In this document: positions 51,251-57,799 of the stretch, in pieces | How the letters are laid out: every line of letters begins with the position of its first letter | Numbering within the stretch: position 1 is the stretch's first letter | Origin: Ruminococcus sp. | Lineage (GTDB): Bacteria > Bacillota > Clostridia > Oscillospirales > Ruminococcaceae | NCBI GenBank assembly: GCA_018376535.1 | Contig: JAHABC010000013.1 | Span: 1 to 57,799 of the forward strand | Length of the DNA: 57,799 nt | Direction: 5' to 3' | The notes under the pieces: generated by a model | What the model saw: the letters and a program-made list of their open reading frames with translations, nothing else | Told to the model about the DNA's origin: nothing | The model's database searches: none | Program-made: the position numbers and the translations under genes

Positions 51251-53377
51251 TTAATCTAAGCCTAATAACATTCTTTTAAGTAGAAGTAAATCTATAACAT
51301 TTATATTAGTATCGTTGTTCATATCTGTAGTAGATGTTTTTATGTTGTTTACTGGAAAACCTAATAGATATTTCTTTAAAGCTAATAAATCGGCAGAGTT
51401 TATATTGCCATCACGGTTTATATCTCCAAGTTGATACTTAGGAACGTTTGACATCTTATTAGCAAGATAAGTGTCTAAGTTAGATGCTATATTTTGAACA
51501 TAATCATCAGCATATACATCTATACCAAGACCATCATTCATCATAGTTATATAGTCATCTAAATAGTAGTCATTATTATATAGTTTATTAAATAGCTCAA
51601 TACCCTTAGATTTATCATTAGAATAGGTATCTAGCACATTAAGACCAGTCAAACCAGCCATAGAGTAATCTGTATTATAGAAAGGTGTGGTATATATTTG
51701 ATTTATTTGAGTATAAGACGTATAATATTCTTTAAGATTACCTAGTCTATAAGTTATATCATCGATAACGCCATAATCTTTACGAAGTTCCATATACTTA
51801 GATTGCAAATCGTCAGGAGTAATAGTATCAAAGTTTTGGAAAGCATATAGTTCCAAATCGCTGGTAGAAAAACAGCTATTTACATAGTTAAGAGCATTAT
51901 TTAAAGTATTATCCACACACATTATGTTGCTAGTAACTTCATCATCAAAGTAAGCATTTAGATTATCGTTGCATAAGTATGAGAACGATATAGATACATT
52001 TTCAGCATTAGCCATTGACAAACTACTAAAGTCATCTAAATTAGAATACCAATCTATAAAGTGACCAAATTCGTGAAATATTCCATTAGTAAAGCAATTA
52101 TAGAAGTCGCTATCGTCAAAGGTTAGATATATATATCCTTGAGAGTATTCAGGAAGTACAGTAGTATAACCTTGTGAAAAAGTATAGTCATCATCTAATA
52201 CTAATAGATTGTGGTCTGTCATGTAGTTGTATATATTAAGATAATCTTCGCCTACCGCAGATACTACCGATGTAGCTAATGTATTAGCCTCATTTATATC
52301 ATAAGATTGACTAATTACTTGCGAATACATTGGACTATCTTGTAACTCTTTAGAGTAGTTATCTATTATTGGAGTTATATAGGTCTTAACATCACTAGAT
52401 ATTTCATTAATTTCATTTAAATCATAAGGAAAAGCCATATCAATATAGCTAGAGTATCCACAAGCGATAGCGTAATCGTTATATAGTTTAACTAAATCAA
52501 GATATATTTGCCCTAAAGTACCATTATCTATACCGTACAATTTTTTAGTATCGGATATAGTTTGCTCTATTGAGAAGTATTCTTGTAGCTTATCATTAGG
52601 GATATCATTGTAACTAGAGTAATTATGAAGTTCCACATACATATTAACATACTTTTGCAAGAGTTCACTGTAAGTCATGGACGTACCATCGTAAGTTACA
52701 TCAACATTAGATATATCTGTTTGAACTAGTTCAAGATATTTGGATACTTTATTAGATATTTCAACGTTTATCTTTTGAGCTTCTTCGTTTACAACATCGT
52801 CATTTAGAAAACTTGAATAGTAGTTGTATAGTAGTTGATATATTTGTGCAAATATATTCCCTGAAGATGCACCTTCTTTAAGTTCATTTAACAAAGATGT
52901 TCCAAATGAACCACTCATTACATTTTTTAAAGTAGTTTTATATTCGTTTAGAACTTTGGTACTTAAATTTTGAGTATGAACGTATTCTGCTAGATTTTCC
53001 GTAGTGGGTTCTTGATTATAGTATAGATATATTAAGTTATGACTAGTTATCAATTTAACATAGAATTTATTTACTTGATTGTCTAACTCATTAAATTTAG
53101 TAACATTATCGCTAGTATATTCGGCATTGGATAGATTATTAAGAGCATCTAAAGTATCTTGAATGTCGCTCATTTCATAGTGGATATATTCCATATCTTC
53201 TAAGTTAGTATCACCATGGATTTCGTCACTCATTAGAGGTTTATCGTAATCGTTTAGTAGAACTTCAGCAGTATAGGTAGTAGTTTCTTGGTCTGCGAAT
53301 ACAGAACTTACTCCAAATGTGGATACTATTGCTAAAGCAGAAAATCCTGCAACTAATTTTTTCAACATATAATTCAT
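51251..53377 (-). CDS. Secreted M3-like metallopeptidase with C-terminal dockerin
   Basis: A 708-residue protein with a signal peptide (about 1-28, ending near VFADQ). The long helical body resembles oligoendopeptidase F/M3 peptidases. The zinc site is HEFGHFIDWY (HExxH) with a downstream Glu candidate in SLSMANAENVSI. The C-terminal 65 residues are a type I dockerin: loops DINRDGNINSADLLALKKYLLG and DMNNDTNINVIDLL, the second loop less canonical. Oligopeptidases of this family are usually cytosolic and unanchored, so secretion and dockerin attachment are unusual. It could trim proteins in the complex or release peptides from plant protein. It stands alone behind its own promoter. Confidence 0.85.
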   Translation of the reverse strand: MNYMLKKLVAGFSALAIVSTFGVSSVFADQETTTYTAEVLLNDYDKPLMSDEIHGDTNLEDMEYIHYEMSDIQDTLDALNNLSNAEYTSDNVTKFNELDNQVNKFYVKLITSHNLIYLYYNQEPTTENLAEYVHTQNLSTKVLNEYKTTLKNVMSGSFGTSLLNELKEGASSGNIFAQIYQLLYNYYSSFLNDDVVNEEAQKINVEISNKVSKYLELVQTDISNVDVTYDGTSMTYSELLQKYVNMYVELHNYSSYNDIPNDKLQEYFSIEQTISDTKKLYGIDNGTLGQIYLDLVKLYNDYAIACGYSSYIDMAFPYDLNEINEISSDVKTYITPIIDNYSKELQDSPMYSQVISQSYDINEANTLATSVVSAVGEDYLNIYNYMTDHNLLVLDDDYTFSQGYTTVLPEYSQGYIYLTFDDSDFYNCFTNGIFHEFGHFIDWYSNLDDFSSLSMANAENVSISFSYLCNDNLNAYFDDEVTSNIMCVDNTLNNALNYVNSCFSTSDLELYAFQNFDTITPDDLQSKYMELRKDYGVIDDITYRLGNLKEYYTSYTQINQIYTTPFYNTDYSMAGLTGLNVLDTYSNDKSKGIELFNKLYNNDYYLDDYITMMNDGLGIDVYADDYVQNIASNLDTYLANKMSNVPKYQLGDINRDGNINSADLLALKKYLLGFPVNNIKTSTTDMNNDTNINVIDLLLLKRMLLGLD

Positions 53378-53432
53378 AAAAGGTTATTACCTCCATATAC
53401 AATAAATCATGGAAAATACTTCCCATATATTA

Positions 53433-53461
53433 ATATTAACATAAAAAATAATTTTAGTCAA
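53433..53461 (-). promoter_or_regulatory. Promoter of the dockerin peptidase
   Basis: On the minus strand TTGACT (53456-53461), 17-bp spacer, TAATAT (53433-53438). It is back to back with the prfB promoter. Confidence 0.7.
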
Positions 53462-53481
53462 GATAATTTTTCCCAGATATA

Positions 53482-53510
53482 TTGAAGTATGTTTTAAATT
53501 ATAGTATAAT
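53482..53510 (+). promoter_or_regulatory. Promoter of prfB
   Basis: TTGAAG (53482-53487), 17-bp spacer, TATAAT (53505-53510), 40 bases before the proposed start codon. Confidence 0.78.
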
Positions 53511-53550
53511 ATTTAGTATACTATTAATTTTTAGAAAGGATTTTTTATCT

Positions 53551-54660
53551 ATGGTTATCTTAGATGATTTAAAAAATGAATTAGTTTCTTATCGAAAAGA
53601 TATTAATGAACTTTCTGAAGTTTTAAATATCGAAAATGCTAAAAAAGAAGTTAATTCGTTGCATATCGAAATGGAGCAACAGGACTTTTGGGACGATTTG
53701 GAAAACTCTCAAAAGGTTGTGCAGAAGTCTAAAAATCTTGAAAATAAGATTGAACACTTTAAACAGTTATCCAATAAACTAGAGGATACCATCGCTATGG
53801 TGGAACTAGCCATGGAAGAACAAGATGAAACTATTGTAAATGAAATATTACAAGATTTCAACTCTTTTAAAACAGAATTGGAGGACGTTAAACTATCTAC
53901 GCTACTTAGTGGCGAATATGATAGCAAAAATGCTATAATAACGTTCCATGCAGGAGCAGGTGGCACGGAAGCTCAAGATTGGGCTGAAATGCTATATAGA
54001 ATGTATAACCATTGGACAGAACGTCATAACTTCAAGGCTAAACTATTAGACTATCTGGATGGTGATGAGGCAGGTTTAAAGAGTGCATCTTTATTGATAG
54101 AGGGCGAAAATGCTTACGGATTTTTAAAATCTGAGGCTGGTGTTCATAGATTAGTTAGAATTTCTCCATTTGATGCCTCTGGTAGAAGACATACATCTTT
54201 TGCAGCCGTGGAGGTCATGCCCGAAATAGATGATACTATTGAAATAGATATCCGTCCAGAAGATTTAAAGGTAGACACATATCGTTCAAGTGGTGCAGGT
54301 GGACAGCATATCAATAAGACCGAATCGGCTATTAGAATTACTCATATACCTACTGGAATAGTAGTATCTTGTCAAACGCAAAGAAGTCAATTTCAAAACC
54401 GTGACTACGCTATGAAAATGCTACGTTCTAAGTTGATTGAAATAAAAGAACGTGAACATCTTGATAAGATTGAAGATATAAAAGGAGTTCAAAAAGAAAT
54501 AGCTTGGGGAGCACAAATACGTTCATATGTATTTATGCCATACACTCTAGTTAAAGACCATCGTACTGGATTTGAAAATGGTAACATTCAAGCCGTTATG
54601 GACGGCGATATCGATGGTTTTATTAACGCTTATCTAAAATCATTGATATCTAAAGAGTAG
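53551..54660 (+). CDS. prfB: Peptide chain release factor 2
   Basis: Terminates translation at UGA and UAA. The catalytic GGQ is in SSGAGGQHINKTESA, and the RF2 stop-recognition motif SPF is in ISPFDASGRRHTSF. The frame is open to 53482 upstream, but that stretch is promoter DNA. ATG 53551 (MVILDDLKNEL) has AGAAAGGA 11 bases upstream and gives 369 residues, near the family norm. The usual programmed +1 frameshift early in prfB is absent; the frame is continuous through VLNIENAKKEV. So RF2 autoregulation by UGA is not in use here. Confidence 0.95.
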   Translation: MVILDDLKNELVSYRKDINELSEVLNIENAKKEVNSLHIEMEQQDFWDDLENSQKVVQKSKNLENKIEHFKQLSNKLEDTIAMVELAMEEQDETIVNEILQDFNSFKTELEDVKLSTLLSGEYDSKNAIITFHAGAGGTEAQDWAEMLYRMYNHWTERHNFKAKLLDYLDGDEAGLKSASLLIEGENAYGFLKSEAGVHRLVRISPFDASGRRHTSFAAVEVMPEIDDTIEIDIRPEDLKVDTYRSSGAGGQHINKTESAIRITHIPTGIVVSCQTQRSQFQNRDYAMKMLRSKLIEIKEREHLDKIEDIKGVQKEIAWGAQIRSYVFMPYTLVKDHRTGFENGNIQAVMDGDIDGFINAYLKSLISKE

Positions 54661-54681
54661 TATCAATGTATTATACTATCT

Positions 54682-54706
54682 TTGAACGGTATATTATACC
54701 GTTCAA
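54682..54706. promoter_or_regulatory. 25-bp perfect palindrome between prfB and DUF389 gene
   Basis: TTGAACGGTATA-T-TATACCGTTCAA, 12-bp arms around one base, placed 22 bases before the next start codon. It may be the prfB terminator (no strong T run), or an operator for a dimeric repressor. Confidence 0.6.
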
Positions 54707-54728
54707 TTATATATAATAGGAGGTTTCT

Positions 54729-56135
54729 ATGAAAAAAAAGTTGGGTGCGTACGTTTCTGAGTACTTTAGTCTAACGTACGATAACGCCGATAGTGATACT
54801 ATTAGAGAACGTATCTTGAGTGGTGGTCAAGTTAGGGGTACTAATCTATGTGTATTGATGTTGGCAATATTTATAGCATCTATAGGATTGAATATGAACT
54901 CTACTGCCGTGATAATAGGTGCTATGTTGATATCTCCACTTATGGGTGGAATTATGGCTATAGGTTACTGCATAGCTACTAATGATATAAAGTTGGCTTT
55001 ACAATTTTTAGTAAGACTTCTGTTACAAGTTATAATAAGTTTAATAACATCTTTTATATACTTTACTATATCTCCCATATCTACGGCACACTCCGAACTA
55101 CTTGCTAGAACCAATCCTACCGTATGGGACGTTTTGATTGCTCTATTTGGAGGTCTAGCTGGAATAATAGGCACTACTAGACAAGAAAAAGGCAACGTAC
55201 TCCCTGGGGTGGCTATAGCTACGGCTTTAATGCCTCCGTTGTGTACTGCTGGATACGGTCTTTCAATACATTCTTGGAAGTTTTTTCTAGGAGCGATGTA
55301 TCTATTTTTTATAAATAGTTTTTTTATCTGCATGAGTACTATAATCATATTAAAGATTATGCACACTCCAGAACATATTAAGCTATCGCATAGGGCTAGA
55401 CGTAGAGTTCATAAACAGATGGTTATTATGGCTTGTATAACAGTTATTCCAAGTATATACTTAGCGTATCAAACCACGCAGACTAGCATTAAAGAAGGTC
55501 ATGTGGATACCTACATAAAAGAATGTTTTAACTTTCCAAATACCGAGGTCGTACAGAGTAGTATTAATGAAAACACTATCGAGGTTGCTTTGCTAGGGGA
55601 GGCTATCGATAATAAGACTATCGAAGATTTAAAAAGCAAACTTTCGGATTACAATTTAGAAAGTATGTCTTTAAAGATTACTCAAACACAAACCAACTCT
55701 GATGTAGATAGCGAAAAGTTAAAAGAACTCATTCAAAGTTTAATAAGTAACAATGTGGATATAGCATCTTTTAAAGATTTTATGTATAAGACTAACATAT
55801 CCGAGGAAAACTCCAATAGTTCCAGTAAAAATACTATAGATTGTGAAAAAGTTTCAAAATCCATACGTTCGTTGTATACAGAAGTTCAAGATTGCTACAT
55901 TGGATATGTAAACAACTACGAAAACGCCTCTACAGATGATACCATAGTAGTAATACTATCACTTACAGATAGACTGTCTGCGGATAGCCGTTCAAAGTTA
56001 GAAAGTTGGTTATCCATTGAACTAGATGGCAACGAATATATTCTATTAGAGAACGTTTTGCCTGTTGAAACCACTCAAGAAACCACGACAGAAGAAACTT
56101 CTATAACAGAAGTTACTACAGTTCAAGAAAGTTAA
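54729..56135 (+). CDS. DUF389 membrane protein
   Basis: The first 260 residues contain the DUF389 core: GLNMNSTAVIIGAMLISPLMG, about six membrane segments, and GVAIATALMPPLCTAGYG. The last 200 residues are a predicted extracytoplasmic or cytoplasmic polar domain with two similar alpha/beta parts (around KTIEDLKSKLSDYNLESM and DRLSADSRSKLESWLS), ending in a Thr/Glu-rich tail. The family has no established biochemical role. AGGAGG precedes ATG 54729. Confidence 0.85.
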   Translation: MKKKLGAYVSEYFSLTYDNADSDTIRERILSGGQVRGTNLCVLMLAIFIASIGLNMNSTAVIIGAMLISPLMGGIMAIGYCIATNDIKLALQFLVRLLLQVIISLITSFIYFTISPISTAHSELLARTNPTVWDVLIALFGGLAGIIGTTRQEKGNVLPGVAIATALMPPLCTAGYGLSIHSWKFFLGAMYLFFINSFFICMSTIIILKIMHTPEHIKLSHRARRRVHKQMVIMACITVIPSIYLAYQTTQTSIKEGHVDTYIKECFNFPNTEVVQSSINENTIEVALLGEAIDNKTIEDLKSKLSDYNLESMSLKITQTQTNSDVDSEKLKELIQSLISNNVDIASFKDFMYKTNISEENSNSSSKNTIDCEKVSKSIRSLYTEVQDCYIGYVNNYENASTDDTIVVILSLTDRLSADSRSKLESWLSIELDGNEYILLENVLPVETTQETTTEETSITEVTTVQES

Positions 56136-56147
56136 CTATATACAAAA

Positions 56148-56175
56148 ATATCCTACAACATAAGTTGTAGGATAT
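56148..56175. terminator. Bidirectional terminator
   Basis: A 12-bp perfect stem ATATCCTACAAC/GTTGTAGGATAT with loop ATAA. The minus side, serving rpsR, has TTTTTG. Confidence 0.9.
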
Positions 56176-56196
56176 ATATTTTAAATAGATATACTA

Positions 56197-56439
56197 TTAT
56201 TCGCTAACATATGGTAAAAGTGCAATGTGTCTTGCTCTCTTGATAGCAGAAGTTAGTTGACGTTGATGGTAAGCACAAGTACCAGTAACACGTCTAGGTA
56301 AAATCTTAGCTCTGTCAGTCATGCACTTTCTAAGTCTAGAGATATCCTTGTAGTCTATAGTATCAACCTTATCTACGCAGAACATACAAACTTTTCTACG
56401 AGGTCTTTTAGCACCTCTGGAAGTTCTTTCTCTTTCCAT
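56197..56439 (-). CDS. rpsR: 30S ribosomal protein S18
   Basis: An 80-residue basic protein of the small subunit platform, binding 16S rRNA next to S6. Features are CMFCVDKVDTIDYKD, LRKCMTDRAKILPRRVTGTC and HQRQLTSAIKRARHIALLP. Two Cys pairs make this a C+ (zinc-type) S18. Third gene of rpsF-ssb-rpsR; GGAGG before ATG 56439. Confidence 0.97.
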   Translation of the reverse strand: MERERTSRGAKRPRRKVCMFCVDKVDTIDYKDISRLRKCMTDRAKILPRRVTGTCAYHQRQLTSAIKRARHIALLPYVSE

Positions 56440-56506
56440 TATAAAATCCTCCTTTTGAAAATATAGAACGCCGAAACGTAAAAATAGGTATGCGAAAGAT
56501 TATTTT

Positions 56507-57184
56507 TTAGAATGGAATTTCACCGTCACTAAGGATTTCTTCAAAATCATCTAAATTACCGATATCAAGATTATCATTACTACTAGATGCAGAACTATCG
56601 ACATCATTACTATTTTGAACACTCGCTGGTGCAGGTGAGTTATTTACGGGTTGTTGATATACTGGTGGAGCTGGTTGCTGTTGTGGTGGTTGTGCTTGAT
56701 AATAACCATTATTCATATTAGGTTGAGAATTATAGTTATTTTGACCATATCCACCATTATTATTGTAGCCACCGTTACCGTAATTACCTTGATATCCACC
56801 ATTAGAGCCATAGCCACCTTGTTGATAGTTATTTGCTCCGTAGTTGCCACCATTATTCATAGAGTTATCATTAATAGTAAATGAAACATTATCAGCTAGA
56901 ACGTACATTTCATAATGTTGAATACCGTTCTTATCGGTATAGTTATTATTTCTTAAAGAACCTTCAATTATTATTGGTTTACCCTTAGAAAAGTAACGAG
57001 AAACAAAGTCAGCAGTATTTCTCCAAGCCTGAACACTAATAAAATCAGTTTCTCTTTGACCACTGTTTTTAGAAACGAAGTTTCTATTAACTGCGACAGT
57101 AAACCTACAAGTTGGTGTTCCTTGTGGAGTTTGTCTATAATCAGGGTCAGCAGTTAGTCTGCCCATGATGATAACTTTATTCAA
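56507..57184 (-). CDS. ssb: Single-stranded DNA-binding protein
   Basis: The N-terminal OB fold (about 1-108: MNKVIIMGRLTADPDYRQT, FISVQAWRNTADFVSRYFSKG) binds single-stranded DNA as a tetramer. The central region is low complexity, first Gly/Asn/Tyr-rich, then Gln/Pro-rich. The acidic C-terminal tip DGEIPF recruits replication and repair partners. At 225 residues it is longer than the B. subtilis protein because of the linker. Confidence 0.96.
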   Translation of the reverse strand: MNKVIIMGRLTADPDYRQTPQGTPTCRFTVAVNRNFVSKNSGQRETDFISVQAWRNTADFVSRYFSKGKPIIIEGSLRNNNYTDKNGIQHYEMYVLADNVSFTINDNSMNNGGNYGANNYQQGGYGSNGGYQGNYGNGGYNNNGGYGQNNYNSQPNMNNGYYQAQPPQQQPAPPVYQQPVNNSPAPASVQNSNDVDSSASSSNDNLDIGNLDDFEEILSDGEIPF

Positions 57185-57220
57185 CTTGAAATTCCTCCTA
57201 TAAATTTTCTTTTAACAATC

Positions 57221-57511
57221 TTACGCAACAGTAATTAAAGAACGAAGTACGCCATCAGTGATATTAAGTCTTCTAGTTAGTTCAGCAGGAACGTCAGTAG
57301 AAGCCTCAAAGTGCATTAGAACGTAGTAGCCTTCAGTTTCATCTTCAATAGCGTAAGCAAGTTTACGCTTGCCCCATTCTTCAACATTTTCAAAAGTAGT
57401 GCAAGATTCTAGGTAAGCCTTAAATCTTTCGATTAAAGCCTTGATACCATCTTCACCTAACTTAGTGTTGAATACTACCATAAGTTCATACTTTTCAGTT
57501 AACTTTGCCAA
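57221..57511 (-). CDS. rpsF: 30S ribosomal protein S6
   Basis: Binds S18 and helix 23 of 16S rRNA. It has KYELMVVFNTKLGEDG and KRKLAYAIEDETEGYYVL-like core features. I place the start at TTG 57511 (LAKLTEKYEL), 8 bases after a perfect AAGGAGG (57520-57526 on this strand). The longer frame to 57568 includes the ribosome site and leader hairpin and is not coding. Length 96 is typical. Confidence 0.95.
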   Translation of the reverse strand: MAKLTEKYELMVVFNTKLGEDGIKALIERFKAYLESCTTFENVEEWGKRKLAYAIEDETEGYYVLMHFEASTDVPAELTRRLNITDGVLRSLITVA

Positions 57512-57535
57512 TTGTAGCACCTCCTTTTGGATTTC

Positions 57536-57557
57536 GCTCATGTTTATTTGCATGAGC
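57536..57557 (-). promoter_or_regulatory. rpsF leader hairpin
   Basis: GCTCATG pairs with CATGAGC around an 8-base loop, in the 5' leader just upstream of the rpsF ribosome site. S6:S18 autoregulates via a leader stem-loop in many bacteria, but the conserved CCG bulge is not evident here. Confidence 0.4.
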
Positions 57558-57572
57558 AAGGATAACAATTAT

Positions 57573-57600
57573 ATTATATCATTTTTTTGAAATTTGTCAA
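57573..57600 (-). promoter_or_regulatory. Promoter of rpsF-ssb-rpsR
   Basis: On the minus strand TTGACA (57595-57600), 16-bp spacer, TATAAT (57573-57578). Upstream, 57601-57799 is AT-rich and I see no gene or RNA in it. Confidence 0.85.
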
Positions 57601-57799
57601 GGGAATTTTTAAAATTTTTTCTGTCAATATTTTTATGAGAGTTTTTTATCACATTTAATCTATGGATATAGTTTACTATTATTAGACTTCACATTTAAAA
57701 TATGTATGTTCCACAATGAAATGAGACACAATATTTACCAATTGAAAATCAATAAAAAAGTAGCGAACTAAGAACTTTTATGTTAAAATAAAAACACAC

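Noticed and set aside
53551..54660. Programmed frameshift in prfB
   Set aside because: The frame is continuous through the usual shift region; no in-frame UGA or slippery CUU-UGA is present.
57512..57568. N-terminal extension of S6
   Set aside because: It would translate the ribosome-binding site and leader hairpin. The start LAKLTEKYEL at 57511 matches the family.
1..57799. tRNA, rRNA or CRISPR loci
   Set aside because: No cloverleaf, rRNA segment or spaced repeat array was recognised on either strand by eye; a covariance search would be decisive.

Overview
The window reads as a chromosomal segment of an AT-rich, anaerobic, plant-fibre-degrading member of the Clostridia, most like Ruminococcus and relatives (Oscillospiraceae). 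This is inferred from gene content, not from a database match. Supporting signs are two GH9 cellulases and a peptidase with type I dockerins, Thr/Glu/Pro linkers, an oxygen-sensitive pyruvate formate-lyase, a sporulation sigma factor (SigK) in two pieces, sigma-A-like promoters and several TTG start codons.

Layout. 1-1246: end of a repeat-rich PASTA surface protein. 1292-3670: clpC. 4062-11458: the two halves of sigK, same strand and in the right order, about 6.7 kb apart. Between them lie the pyruvate formate-lyase locus (core enzyme, separately encoded glycyl-radical domain, activase), a small ORF, and an ECF sigma factor with its membrane partner. 11547-15841: a lipoprotein, a small membrane protein, and a sulfur operon metY-DUF218-cysK. 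16090-22334: phosphate uptake (Na/Pi symporter, then pstS-pstC-pstA-pstB-phoU), with Pho-box-like repeats before both units. 22575-28980: an FMN-riboswitch-led riboflavin operon ribD-ribE-ribBA-ribH, interrupted by an orphan, probably phase-variable hsdS, an acetyltransferase, a broken acetyltransferase and two small unknown genes. 29081-38987: HAD phosphatase, lipoprotein, two GH9-dockerin cellulases flanking a PrsA-type foldase, and a tyrosine recombinase. 39047-45562: a signalling cluster (PP2C phosphatase, two small paralogues, VWA protein, Ser/Thr kinase, two leucine-rich-repeat proteins). 45857-53377: response regulator, RtcB ligase, galU with a RING-like membrane protein, a cytidine-deaminase-like protein and a dockerin-bearing metallopeptidase. 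53551-57511: prfB, a DUF389 membrane protein and rpsF-ssb-rpsR.

How the parts fit. The cellulases, dockerin peptidase and PrsA foldase are an extracellular fibre-degrading set; no scaffoldin or cohesin is in the window. Fermentation runs through PFL, which here is built from two polypeptides. Phosphate genes look like a PhoP-type regulon, and riboflavin synthesis is under FMN control.

Most notable: (1) sigK split by a 6.7-kb segment whose ends share a CATT-N4-ATACAT motif, so that crossover at AATG rebuilds a perfect SigK frame, with no recombinase inside and central metabolism genes as cargo; (2) a naturally split pyruvate formate-lyase; (3) an orphan hsdS inside the riboflavin operon, split at a G6 tract so that loss of one G fuses two half-subunits; (4) a PstS with its two half-domains in swapped order; (5) the kinase/phosphatase/VWA/LRR cluster.
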